From Posidoniimonas polymericola (GTDB lineage Bacteria; Planctomycetota; Planctomycetia; Pirellulales; Lacipirellulaceae): a DNA stretch of 64,000 nucleotides. The notes under the pieces were generated by a model, which was not told the DNA's origin, made no database searches, and saw only the letters and a program-made list of their open reading frames with translations. The translations under genes and the position numbers were made by a program. The stretch is from assembly GCF_007859935.1 (NCBI RefSeq), contig NZ_SJPO01000001.1:744001-808000 (forward strand), in the 5' to 3' direction. Below, piece by piece: positions 51,028-59,343 of this stretch (positions within the stretch are counted from its first letter, which is position 1; each line of letters begins with the position of its first letter).

Positions 51028-51915
51028 TTACCTGTGGCGAGAATGCGAACGTCGCCGGCAGAGGCAAGCGGCGCCGGCGATGGCGAGTGCTGACAAGGCT
51101 ATCGTGGCGGGCTCGGGCGCCGACGACGTGGCGACGGGCGATTCTCCGTAGACGAACCCTTCAGTCCACTTGGCAATATCCAGGGTATTAACAACGCCAT
51201 CTTCATTCATGTCGGCCACGGCTTCCATCGGCACGCCGGGGTGGGCTGCTTTCCACACTGCCGGCGCCGTCAGAGTTTGGACGAACGGGTCGATATCGAT
51301 GGTGTTGAATACTCCGTCGAGGTTGGTGTCGCCCAGAAGTGGCGGAGCTACGCACGCGCCGGTGCAAACGGTCAAACCGTCCCTTTGAAACTGCAGAACC
51401 TCTGCGCCGTCGACAACAAACGGGAGGCCCGCGGTCGCGGGGTACACATTGGATTGCACGGACCAGTTAGACGATTGCACCGACAACACGCCGTGCAGGA
51501 ACGCCCCGTCGAATTCGCGCGGGTCTTGGCCGCTGCCGATTAGGCTGGCGTCGATTCCGACGCCGCCGCCAGCGAGGGCTACCGAATCATCGACGAGCCG
51601 CCAATACCCGTCCACCACGCCGTCCTGCACGCCACCCTGCCATACGGAAGTGCCTAACACATCGGGGGTTTCGATCTCAAACCCGGCGACTTCGAGAGCC
51701 CAACCGTACGACGTGCCGATATCCATCGCCGCGGTCGTGATCTGCGTGCCCGCGTCAGGTCGGATCCAGACGTAGAGGTCGGCCGTGCTGTTGAGCGGCA
51801 TGATCAGCGGGTCGACCGCACCCGGGTCGGTCGCGCTGCTGCTGAGGAACACGCTGAGCGCCAGGGCTTGGGTAGCCCATGTAAAGACAACGAACGCCGC
51901 GATGAGCCCTTTCAT
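51028..51915 (-). CDS. PEP-CTERM protein, module A plus dockerin-like pair (member 3)
   Basis: The 295-residue product has a signal peptide (KGLIAAFVVFTWATQALALS). Module A (SVFLSSSATDPGAVDPLIMP, LYVWIRPDAGTQITTAAMDI) is highly similar to member 2. The calcium loops are GDTNLDGVFNTIDIDPFVQT and ADMNEDGVVNTLDIAKWTEG, so the second DIDPFV is replaced by DIAKWT. The tail is APEPATIALSALAIAGAACL then CRRR. Its tail is nearly the same as that of member 2, 7 bp downstream, which points to tandem duplication followed by drift. Confidence 0.9.
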   Translation of the reverse strand: MKGLIAAFVVFTWATQALALSVFLSSSATDPGAVDPLIMPLNSTADLYVWIRPDAGTQITTAAMDIGTSYGWALEVAGFEIETPDVLGTSVWQGGVQDGVVDGYWRLVDDSVALAGGGVGIDASLIGSGQDPREFDGAFLHGVLSVQSSNWSVQSNVYPATAGLPFVVDGAEVLQFQRDGLTVCTGACVAPPLLGDTNLDGVFNTIDIDPFVQTLTAPAVWKAAHPGVPMEAVADMNEDGVVNTLDIAKWTEGFVYGESPVATSSAPEPATIALSALAIAGAACLCRRRSHSRHR

Positions 51916-51926
51916 TAATCCATTCC

Positions 51927-52994
51927 TTACCAGCGATTCGTCCGTACTAGAAGTCGGCGAGATGCCGCAATTGCCAGTATACCCAATCCTACCGCCGATG
52001 GCTCAGGGATTCTGCCCGATGGACTGACGTGCCCGGCCAGGTTGCCAACAGAGTAGCTAGAGAAAGTAGTACGCACGAGCGATTGAAAGTCGGCGTCAAG
52101 ACGAGGCTCGCCGTCATAGGCCAACTGGGTAGAGACGTAGAAAACACTGTCTATGGCGATGGCATCGGTGACCGCTTGGATGGTCCCCGGCGGCAAATCG
52201 ATCACTCGATTGGGGGGGGCGATCGTGACGAGATTATCAACGAGCAGGTCGAGAGTCGGATCGACCACCCTAGCATCTTCTGGGGGGGACACTGTCGAGG
52301 TGGGCGCATCGAGGACGGGCTCGTCGACAGGCGCCGTCGACTGCGATGAGTCGAGGGCCAGATCAGCGGGAGAGGCCGGCGACGTGGTCGGCAGACCGAC
52401 TCTCGGGTCAGTCGGGCCGGTAACCTCGACAACAAATGCGGGGGCGTCAAAGGGGGTGACTCCCAGGCCGCGTACCGTGAGCGGATTACGCTTGCTGGGG
52501 GCGGCAAAAACCCTGGTAGTCCCGCCGAGGTCGCCTGCCTCGATCGTAAGTGTGCCGTGCAGAAAGGCGCCGTCGACTTCATACGGGTCCCAGCCGCTGC
52601 CGACGAGGGCCGCGTCGAGGCCGGAGGAGGTGACCGCGACCGCGACCGAGCCGTCGACCAGATTCCAGTTGCGATTCGTCTTGCCGGGCGAAGGGCCCTT
52701 GGAGCCCTGCCACCGGGGCTGACCGAGCACCTCGGGGTTCAGCACGTCGAAGGCGGTAGCCGACAATAGGGAGTTGTCCGAGGCAATGTCGAACGCCGCC
52801 CCGTTGATCCTGGCGCCGGCGTCGGGCTGGATCCACACGAAGAGCTCGGCCGACTCGCGCGGCGCCAGCGTCAGGCCGTCCGTCGCGTAGGGATCGGAGC
52901 CGCTGCTGCTGAGGAAGATATTCACGGCCGAAGCCGGGCCGGCTAATGCAAGTGCCGCGAGCACGCACCAAGCCTGGCGTCGCTGCAGTGCCAT
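51927..52994 (-). CDS. PEP-CTERM protein, module A with a Pro/Thr/Ser-rich spacer (member 4)
   Basis: From ATG 52994 the 355-residue product has a signal peptide (AWCVLAALALAGPASAVN). Module A has NIFLSSSGSDPYATDGLTLA, LFVWIQPDAGARINGAAFDI and KRNPLTVRGLGVTPFDAPAF. An acidic linker rich in Pro, Thr and Ser follows (about 220-270), then a region with RVIDLPPGTIQAVTDAIAID, and the tail IPEPSAVGLGILAIAASRRL then LVRTNR. There is no dockerin pair. An in-frame ATG at 53045 would add 17 residues. The tail is the least canonical of the array because the Arg cluster is weak. Confidence 0.85.
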   Translation of the reverse strand: MALQRRQAWCVLAALALAGPASAVNIFLSSSGSDPYATDGLTLAPRESAELFVWIQPDAGARINGAAFDIASDNSLLSATAFDVLNPEVLGQPRWQGSKGPSPGKTNRNWNLVDGSVAVAVTSSGLDAALVGSGWDPYEVDGAFLHGTLTIEAGDLGGTTRVFAAPSKRNPLTVRGLGVTPFDAPAFVVEVTGPTDPRVGLPTTSPASPADLALDSSQSTAPVDEPVLDAPTSTVSPPEDARVVDPTLDLLVDNLVTIAPPNRVIDLPPGTIQAVTDAIAIDSVFYVSTQLAYDGEPRLDADFQSLVRTTFSSYSVGNLAGHVSPSGRIPEPSAVGLGILAIAASRRLLVRTNRW

Positions 52995-53088
52995 CAAACC
53001 GTGCAAAGAGGAGGTAAGTGCAGTCGCGGAGCAGAGTTTTTCCACAGGACGTCATCCACGGGGAGGCAGCGAAATGCAGAGCGCTACC

Positions 53089-53892
53089 CTAATAGGCCGG
53101 AACTACCCCGTCGCGCAACGGGGACTCCCCACCTGTTACCGTTCGTACCGGCCGGGCCGGGCAAGGCCGCCAAGCACCCCCCAGGGCGCCAGCAATCGCC
53201 AAGCTAGCGGGCTCTGGCGTCGCCGCGACCCCGGCGCCGGTAATCACCTGCACAAAAAACTGGATATCGAGTGTGTTGACCACAAGATCCATGTTGATAT
53301 CAGCCCGCTCGACTCGGATGCCGGGGTACATCGCGTCGTACGCTGCGGGGTTCGTCAGGGCGAGCACGAAGGGGTCGATGTCGAGCGTGGAGACGAAGCC
53401 ATCGTCGTTGGTGTCGCCGACGATGCCCATTGGAGGCGCGCCGAAACTGTCCAATAGGAGATCGCCGAGCACTCCATTCTGGGCGACATAGCCCTCTGCC
53501 TGTAATCCACCAGAGTTCTCGTAGCCGAGGGTCAAGAGTTCGTAGACGCCGGCCGCCAGGCCAGGACCGCCAAACGAGGCAAACACATGCCCGTTCTCGA
53601 GTTCGGTCCACAAGCCGGTCGTATCGCCGCCGATAGGGCTGCCTGGCAGGAACGGGTTGTCGCCTGGGTTGGGGGTGTCGAACGCAACCGTGTCGCTAAT
53701 CTGGGCGCTGGTGAGCGTCAGCCCGTGCGTGAACTCCACGGCTACCTCGACGCCAATCGCGCCGGGCGCGTCGAGCACAACCTGCACGCCGGCCGTCCCA
53801 TTGCCGTAGTCGACAACCGATAGGCTAGGGACCGCCACCGCTGTGGGGGCCAGGCACACCAACGCAACAATCGAAAATAACAGGCTTCTCAT
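53089..53892 (-). CDS. Exported module B protein with dockerin-like pair (member 5)
   Basis: The 267-residue product has a signal peptide (RSLLFSIVALVCLAPTAVAV). Module B has LSVVDYGNGTAGVQVVLDAP, TVAFDTPNPGDNPFLPGSPI and GHVFASFGGPGLAAGVYELL. The calcium loops are GDTNDDGFVSTLDIDPFVLA and ADINMDLVVNTLDIQFFVQV. A PEP motif (ATPEPASLAIAGALGGAW) is followed not by a hydrophobic helix and Arg cluster but by RPCPARPVRTVTGG and a hydrophilic end, so the sorting tail looks damaged, perhaps by frameshift. Its ATG overlaps the stop of member 6 (ATGA, 53889-53892). Confidence 0.87.
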   Translation of the reverse strand: MRSLLFSIVALVCLAPTAVAVPSLSVVDYGNGTAGVQVVLDAPGAIGVEVAVEFTHGLTLTSAQISDTVAFDTPNPGDNPFLPGSPIGGDTTGLWTELENGHVFASFGGPGLAAGVYELLTLGYENSGGLQAEGYVAQNGVLGDLLLDSFGAPPMGIVGDTNDDGFVSTLDIDPFVLALTNPAAYDAMYPGIRVERADINMDLVVNTLDIQFFVQVITGAGVAATPEPASLAIAGALGGAWRPCPARPVRTVTGGESPLRDGVVPAY

Positions 53893-54710
53893 AGATGCAA
53901 CTTCCGAAGGGTACTCGACGCTAGTAGCTTCCGGCGACGCGGGCGTGGGACGCTTCCAACCGCCAGCGATCCGGCAGCGATTAGTAGTGAGGCGGGCTCC
54001 GGCGCCCGGGCGGCCGACGCTCCGCCGGTCAGCAGCGCGACAAACGGATCGATGTCGAGCGTATTGACCTGCAGGTCGAAGTTGACGTCGGCACGCTCGA
54101 CGCGGATACCAGGGTAGATCGCGTCATACGCAAGGGGGTCCGTCAGGGCCAGCACAAATGGGTCGATGTCGAGGGTGTTGAGCAACCCGTCGTCATTAAC
54201 ATCGCCGACGATGTCAAAGATTATGTATCTGAAGTCAGAGAGGAGTGGTCCCAGTGTCCCGTTCTGCGCGACGTAGCCTGCGACATCGACGCCGCCAGAA
54301 CCAGCGTACAGCACGTTCAGAGTGAGTAGATCATAAACGCCGGCGGCGGTGCCTGGGCCGCCAAAGGAAGCGAAGACTTGGCCATTCTCTAGGTCGGTCC
54401 ACAGGCCCGTCGAGTCGCCGCCGATGGGGCTGCCGGGTAGGAACGGGTTGTCGCCGGGGTTGGGTGTGTCGAACGCCACCGTGTCGGCAATCGTAGCGCT
54501 CAGCAAAGAGAGCCCATCGGCCGCTTGGACGGTGACCTCAACGCCGATCGCGCCGGGCGCATCGAGCACGACCTGGACAATGACCTCATCGAAGTTGTCA
54601 ATGTTGAGCATCAGAGAGGGCGCCGCAGAGCAACGAGTACCAGCCACGATGGCTCCCAGGCTCATCAAGAGCCCCACCGGCAAACCAGACTTTCTTAGCA
54701 GCTTATTCAT
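53889..54710 (-). CDS. PEP-CTERM-like module B protein with dockerin-like pair (member 6)
   Basis: From ATG 54710 the 273-residue product has a signal peptide (GLPVGLLMSLGAIVAGTRCS). Module B (VIVQVVLDAPGAIGVEVTVQ, NGQVFASFGGPGTAAGVYDL) is closely related to member 5. The calcium loops are GDVNDDGLLNTLDIDPFVLA and ADVNFDLQVNTLDIDPFVAL. The tail is APEPASLLIAAGSLAVGSVP, RPRRRK and then an extra LLASSTLRKLHL. The stop overlaps the start of member 5, so both are translated together. A promoter-like sequence lies 120 bp upstream (54829-54857). Confidence 0.88.
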   Translation of the reverse strand: MNKLLRKSGLPVGLLMSLGAIVAGTRCSAAPSLMLNIDNFDEVIVQVVLDAPGAIGVEVTVQAADGLSLLSATIADTVAFDTPNPGDNPFLPGSPIGGDSTGLWTDLENGQVFASFGGPGTAAGVYDLLTLNVLYAGSGGVDVAGYVAQNGTLGPLLSDFRYIIFDIVGDVNDDGLLNTLDIDPFVLALTDPLAYDAIYPGIRVERADVNFDLQVNTLDIDPFVALLTGGASAARAPEPASLLIAAGSLAVGSVPRPRRRKLLASSTLRKLHL

Positions 54711-54828
54711 AGAACAACTCGCTACGCAAATCGGGCAGAGGAACGCCGAGCTTGAATGGCTTGCGGGTCGCAATCGCCCAGCCGCTCGGGGCCACGCGAA
54801 TGGCAGAGCCAAGGGTAGGCCTACCTAG

Positions 54829-54857
54829 GTTATAGTAGTAGCCGCATCGCCCCACAA
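54829..54857 (-). promoter_or_regulatory. Sigma-70-like promoter for members 6 and 5
   Basis: On the minus strand TTGTGG, a 17-base spacer ending GCGGCTACTAC, and TATAAC. A near-identical arrangement is found upstream of member 7 (55721-55749), with the same spacer length and the shared GCGGCTA-AC-TATAAC block. Confidence 0.55.
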
Positions 54858-54905
54858 ACAAATAGGCGCCCCTAACAACGGCGTTGCTTAGCAAGCTACG
54901 GCACG

Positions 54906-55556
54906 TTACGGACGTCGGCGGAAGCCGAGGGCGCCGGTGACGGCTAGGCAGGCGAGGGCTGCTGCGGCTGGCTCCGGCGACAGATAGACAAGGAAACGCG
55001 GTGCTTCGAACGGCACTGCGCCTTGCCCCTCGACGGTGAACGGATTTACGGCGTTAGGGGCGGCGTACAACTCATACAGCTCAAGCGCCCTGGGGTCGCG
55101 AACGTCAATAGTCAGCGAGCCGTAGTTCCAACTGCCACCGAAATTCCGCGAGTCTAACCCTAAACTATCCAGCTGGGCGTTGATGCCTTGCGAGGTAACA
55201 GCGACCGCCAACGTTCCATCCACCAGGTGGCCATTGGTGTTCAAATCGCCCGGCTTAATGGCGCCTTGCCATGCGGGCGTGCCAAAGATAAGTGGATTGT
55301 TGACGCTGATCGCTGTCGCCTGGATCTTGTCAGGATGGGTTGTGACGATGTCGAACGAGGCGCCGTTGATCTTGGCGCCGGGATCGGGGGTAATCCAGAT
55401 AAACAGCTCGATCGGATCAAAGGGGAAGCCGACAGTAGAGAGGTCCATGGGACGCGTGGCCGACGGGTCCGTCGCGCTGGTGCTTAGGAAGATGCTGACC
55501 GCCGAGGCGTTTGCGGTCCAGGCAGCAGCAAGCAGCAAAACGGCAAAGCTTTTCAT
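54906..55556 (-). CDS. PEP-CTERM protein, module A only (member 7)
   Basis: The 216-residue product has a signal peptide (KSFAVLLLAAAWTANASAVS). Module A has SIFLSTSATDPSATRPMDLS, LFIWITPDPGAKINGASFDI, PGDLNTNGHLVDGTLAVAVT and NAVNPFTVEGQGAVPFEAPR. The tail is SPEPAAAALACLAVTGALGF then RRRP. It is closely similar to member 8 and, in its middle part, to member 1. It has its own promoter-like sequence upstream and lies behind the terminator of member 8, so it starts a separate transcript. Confidence 0.9.
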   Translation of the reverse strand: MKSFAVLLLAAAWTANASAVSIFLSTSATDPSATRPMDLSTVGFPFDPIELFIWITPDPGAKINGASFDIVTTHPDKIQATAISVNNPLIFGTPAWQGAIKPGDLNTNGHLVDGTLAVAVTSQGINAQLDSLGLDSRNFGGSWNYGSLTIDVRDPRALELYELYAAPNAVNPFTVEGQGAVPFEAPRFLVYLSPEPAAAALACLAVTGALGFRRRP

Positions 55557-55720
55557 AGCGACGGATCCTCGGTGCAATAGGCTGAAGAGCACAGGAAAGT
55601 TCCTGCCATGCCGTTGGAAGGGCGAGAATCCTGCCGACGGCGATCGCTAGCGTTTGTGGCTTCACCGAGCGATGCCTGTTGCGTCGGCGATCGAACGAGA
55701 GCGAGATACTTACGCCCTTC

Positions 55721-55749
55721 GTTATAGTGCTAGCCGCACCGGCTAGCAA
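55721..55749 (-). promoter_or_regulatory. Sigma-70-like promoter for member 7
   Basis: On the minus strand TTGCTA, a 17-base spacer ending GCGGCTAGCAC, and TATAAC, 165 bp before the ATG at 55556. It lies directly behind the terminator of the gene upstream. Confidence 0.55.
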
Positions 55750-55751
55750 AC

Positions 55752-55785
55752 AAAAAAAGAGCCCCTGACAAGTCAGGGGCTCTTT
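55752..55785 (-). terminator. Strong intrinsic terminator after member 8
   Basis: On the minus strand AAAGAGCCCCTGAC-TT-GTCAGGGGCTCTTT gives a perfect 14-bp stem, followed by more Ts (TTTTTTT overall). It lies 40 bp after the stop codon of the 55827-56462 gene. Confidence 0.92.
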
Positions 55786-55826
55786 GTAGGTTTCAGCTTA
55801 GTTCCGCTCGCGAGAGCGGCGATCGC

Positions 55827-56462
55827 TTAGCGACGACGGCGGAAGCCGAGGACGCCGGCGATGGCCAGGCCGGCCAGGCCCATGGTGGCCGGCTCGGGGA
55901 TGCCAACCACGTTGACCGCGAAGGTCGGGGCATCGAACTGTACACCGCCCTGGCCTTCAACCGTGAACGGGTTGGTGGCGTTGGCGGCGGCGTAAAGGTT
56001 AGTCGTACCACCGGCGAGAGCCTCAATCGACAGCGAACCGTAGTTCCAGCTGCCGGCAAAGTTACGCGGGTCGGCGCCGAAGCCGTTGAGCTGCTGGTTG
56101 ATGCCCTGGGAGGTAACAGCGACAGCCAGCGTGCCATTGACAAGCATGGTGTCCGAGCCAAGGTCACCCAACTTCACCGAGCCCTGCCAAGCCGGCACGC
56201 CGAATACGTTGGGGTTCAGAACGCTGATGTCGGTGGCGCCAACAACTCCACCCGGATCGGCGAGGATGTCGAACGAGGCGCCGTTGATCTTGGTGCCGGC
56301 ATCTGGGGTAATCCAGATGTACAGCTCGGCGGTGTCGCCAATCCTCATTTCGGGCAGATCAGTGGCCGACGGGTCCGTAGCGCTGGTGCCGAGGAAAATG
56401 CTTACAGCCGAGGCATTGGCGGCAAAAGCGGCGACGATCAGTAGTGCAAAGAAGCTCTTCAT
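55827..56462 (-). CDS. PEP-CTERM protein, module A only (member 8)
   Basis: The 211-residue product has a signal peptide (KSFFALLIVAAFAANASAVS). Module A has SIFLGTSATDPSATDLPEMR, AELYIWITPDAGTKINGASF and ATNPFTVEGQGGVQFDAPTF. The tail IPEPATMGLAGLAIAGVLGF then RRRR is the clearest PEP-CTERM sorting signal in the window. Expected location is the cell surface or extracellular matrix after exosortase processing. It is monocistronic, with a strong terminator 40 bp downstream. Confidence 0.93.
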   Translation of the reverse strand: MKSFFALLIVAAFAANASAVSIFLGTSATDPSATDLPEMRIGDTAELYIWITPDAGTKINGASFDILADPGGVVGATDISVLNPNVFGVPAWQGSVKLGDLGSDTMLVNGTLAVAVTSQGINQQLNGFGADPRNFAGSWNYGSLSIEALAGGTTNLYAAANATNPFTVEGQGGVQFDAPTFAVNVVGIPEPATMGLAGLAIAGVLGFRRRR

Positions 56463-56727
56463 AGGGTTGACTCCGGTATCTGATATTCTTGTTTGAAAAA
56501 TCGAAACTAAATCTTAGGTGTTTGGCCTGCTGAACAAAGGTGCTTGTTGCTTAAGCGATTGGCCGCTCGCTGAAGCACACCCTGCTACATTAGCTCTCCA
56601 AGATGCATGCCTGCCAAAGGAAGCGGAGTTGCTTCGGTTGGTCAAACATTTCAAACAAGTCAGAATTGGTTGAGAATTTACGATGGATTGAGCGTTGCTT
56701 CCGAAGCCTCACTCAGGTTGTTTCAAT

Positions 56728-57486
56728 TTAGCAGCGACGGCGGCCACGGGCCAAGCCAACCAAGCCGGTCAGCAGCAGCATCGTAGCGGCGGGCTCCGGA
56801 GCGGCAGTGGCGGCGCCACCGGTGATCAGAGCCACGAACGGGTCGATGTCAAGCGTGTTGACCGCCAGGTCGAAGTTGGTGTCGGCACGATCAACGCGGA
56901 TGCCGGGGTAGATGGCATCGTAGCCGGCCGGGTCGGTTAGGGCCTGCACGAACGGGTCAATGTCAAGCGTGTTGACCACGCCGTCGTCGTTGGTGTCGCC
57001 GACCAAACCACCACCGATATTCAGGGTCGGGGCGGTCAGCAGGTCGCCGAGCACGCCGAGCTGGGCCACATAGCCTTCGGCGTCGAGGGCACCGGTGCCG
57101 GTGTAGGTGAGGTCGAGGAAGTTGTAGGTGCCGGCCGCGGTGCCGGGGCCACCGAAGGAAGCGAACACCATGCCGCTGGCAATGTCGGTCAGGTCGAGGC
57201 CGACGGCGTCACCACCGACCGGGCTGCCAGCGATGAACGGGTTGTCGCCGGGGTTGGCTTCGTCGAAGGCAACCGCGTCGGCGATCGAGGCAGCGGTGAG
57301 CGTCAGGCCCCCGGTGGCCTCGAGGGAGATCTCGGCCCCGATGGCGCCAGCGGCGTCGAGCGTGACCTGCAGGGTGGCCGAGCCACCGCCGTTGTCAATC
57401 AGCGAGAGCGACGGGACTGCAAAGGCTTGGGCGGCCGGCAGGCATAGGGCAGCTACGGCCGCCAGGGAAATCTTCTTGAAGGACAT
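56728..57486 (-). CDS. PEP-CTERM module B protein with dockerin-like pair (member 9 position, eighth intact tail)
   Basis: From ATG 57486 the 252-residue product has a signal peptide (KKISLAAVAALCLPAAQAFA). Module B has SLSLIDNGGGSATLQVTLDA, EANPGDNPFIAGSPVGGDAV and SGMVFASFGGPGTAAGTYNF. The calcium loops are GDTNDDGVVNTLDIDPFVQA and ADTNFDLAVNTLDIDPFVAL. The tail is APEPAATMLLLTGLVGLARG then RRRC. It is the most canonical module B protein of the array and may be closest to the ancestor of members 5 and 6. A frame open upstream of the ATG lacks signal-peptide features. Confidence 0.9.
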   Translation of the reverse strand: MSFKKISLAAVAALCLPAAQAFAVPSLSLIDNGGGSATLQVTLDAAGAIGAEISLEATGGLTLTAASIADAVAFDEANPGDNPFIAGSPVGGDAVGLDLTDIASGMVFASFGGPGTAAGTYNFLDLTYTGTGALDAEGYVAQLGVLGDLLTAPTLNIGGGLVGDTNDDGVVNTLDIDPFVQALTDPAGYDAIYPGIRVDRADTNFDLAVNTLDIDPFVALITGGAATAAPEPAATMLLLTGLVGLARGRRRC

Positions 57487-59103
57487 CTGAGTTTTCTCCA
57501 CCCACTTATCTAGAGAAACGAGTTTAATTCCACAGAGTTGCCGAACTTTGCGATAAGTGCTCAACGCGTCTTTTCGGCGCCCCTTCCAATTGTCTCGGAG
57601 AGCCTCAAGTCAACCAGCACGCATGCCCCATCAGTATGACCAACCAGGTATCCCCTTGTCGAGGAATTGGAAGCGAAATTTAGTAAATTCGATTCCGCGG
57701 AATTTCTTCCACCGGTTTGCCCGCTGGCGGATAGCTGATGCCAGGTTGTCTTGAAAAGTTGGCTCCACTTGCTTTGCAGGAAGCCCCAAAAACCCCTGCA
57801 ATGAGTAGAAACCGGCTCAACGGACCGCATTATGCGAGCGGTCAGATAGGGTGTCAAGCAGTTTTCGGAGGGTTCGGGGGTTTTTGCGCGTTTGCGTGAG
57901 CGGTGGTGGGCCAGGCGCGAAATGTGGCCACGAGTGCATAAATCCTCGGAAAATAGCCGCGTTTGTAGCGCTACCGCTGAGGCGAATAGTCTCACCCGTT
58001 GGCGATGAGTCCGCGGTCGCGAGCGGCGGGGCTGGCTTTTGTGTCGCGAAGCAGGGGCGTTTGGGCGTTCTTGAAACGTCTGCCGAATCGCCGCGGGCGT
58101 TGTTGTTCTTTGGCGTTTGCTCGGGCACGCGATTTGCGCTGGGCACGGCTGTCCTGGGCGGCAATTGCGGGGCCTTGGACTTTGTCTGGGACGTTCCGGG
58201 GCCGGGCTGCTACGAAGCGCGGCACTGGGCCGCAGCAGGGAAGAAGAGAGAGAAGAGGCGAGAGTCGTGCATTGGAGCGACGGTTCGCGGGGGCACACGG
58301 GTTCCGAGCGTAGCGACGGCGAACGGACAGGGCGGAGCCGCTGCGAGTAGGGCCGGTTTTGATCGAGGTTTGTAACGCGAGTAGGCGCGCAGGCGGCGGA
58401 AAAGCTGAGTCTGTAGGCGCTTTCGTGAGCGGCGCGTGTGAACGTCTCGCGCTCGTCTCTCAATGCCGTTGAGTCGCTGCGTTGTGGTGGCGTTGGGTGG
58501 CTGCGCTTGTTTGAGCAGTTAAGAGACGCCGTTGGCGGGCCTTGCGAGTGGTGTGCGGTGGCTGGTGGCGTGGTGGATTCGGGACGCTTCACTCGGGTTG
58601 GCGCTCGCTGGCGTCGTAGTTTCGCTACAACCGGCGCGACACGAACGCCGAGCGGATTAAAAAGCAGTTGAGGGTTCAGAATGGGGCAAAAAGCTTTGCA
58701 ATCGCCGACGGCCTTTTGCTAAACCAACACTTGTCGACACGCGGGCCACAGAGACGTCTGACGGCCGGCAGAATGGTGGGGCGGGCAGGGTCGCTCGCCC
58801 AGCGATTTCGTCACCACGAAATGAGAAAGGAGAACACGATTACAGCGACGACTGGTTCCGATGACTCGTGCGATACGCCATTCGGGCACGCACGGGACGC
58901 CCGGCGCCACGCGAGCGTTTGTCGTGACTCCCCAGACAGGATTGAGGATCGGCGGGGTGGCGTCTAACGCCCCGATAAGCCGACTCGATCAGGCCCAGCA
59001 GGGCGGATGGCATAGAGCCGACCGATGCTTGAGATGGCGGTCCGACGCCCCGGCGTGCAGGACTAGAAATCAAGACCCTGACGAATAAGAAAATCTGGCT
59101 CTC

Positions 59104-59140
59104 AAGCCCGTCCCATCGCCGCGATGGGGCGGGCTTTTTT
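59104..59140 (+). terminator. Intrinsic terminator with no upstream protein gene
   Basis: AAGCCCGTCCCATCGC-C-GCGATGGGGCGGGCTTTTTT forms a long stem with one mismatch followed by six Ts. It implies a plus-strand transcript through 58-59 kb. Confidence 0.8.
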
Positions 59141-59271
59141 CGTGGGCGCCGGTTGGAGCGCGCTAGGCGCTGGGCATTCTCTTGGGCGTGGTCGCGGCGG
59201 CCGGGTCCTGTTCCACAGTTCTAGCGTTCAACGCCTTCTCTAGAATGCGGCCGGCTTAGCGACCGCGCAAC

Positions 59272-59306
59272 AAAAAACCCCCGATCGCCGCGGGGGCGAT
59301 CGGGGG
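59272..59306 (-). terminator. Intrinsic terminator of the porin gene
   Basis: On the minus strand CCCCCGATCGCC-5-base loop-GGCGATCGGGGG is followed by TTTTTT. It lies 38 bp after the stop codon of the 59344-60705 gene. Confidence 0.9.
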
Positions 59307-59343
59307 GTGAAGGGGTCTAACGGTAGCCCTTTGGGGGCCAGTA

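Larger units (their letters stand above)
57487..59343. other. 1.86-kb region without a convincing gene, possible RNA locus
   Basis: Several frames are open because of high GC, but none has domain, signal or membrane features. The plus strand is visibly G- and T-rich from about 57840 to 58660. A plus-strand intrinsic terminator lies at 59104-59140 with no protein gene before it, which suggests a noncoding transcript ending there. A 49-codon frame from ATG 58821, preceded by a purine-rich stretch, is the only small CDS candidate, and it is weak. No RNase P, tmRNA, SRP or 6S signature was recognised. Confidence 0.45.

Noticed and set aside
53240-57000. Cellulosome interpretation of the dockerin-like repeats
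   Set aside because: No cohesin domains or glycoside hydrolases with dockerins are in the array; in planctomycetes such loops are common in exported proteins unrelated to cellulosomes.
57561-58592. 343-codon minus-strand frame in the gene-poor region
   Set aside because: Pro/Arg/Ser/Thr-rich with no domain, signal or hydrophobic pattern; consistent with chance openness in G/T-biased DNA.
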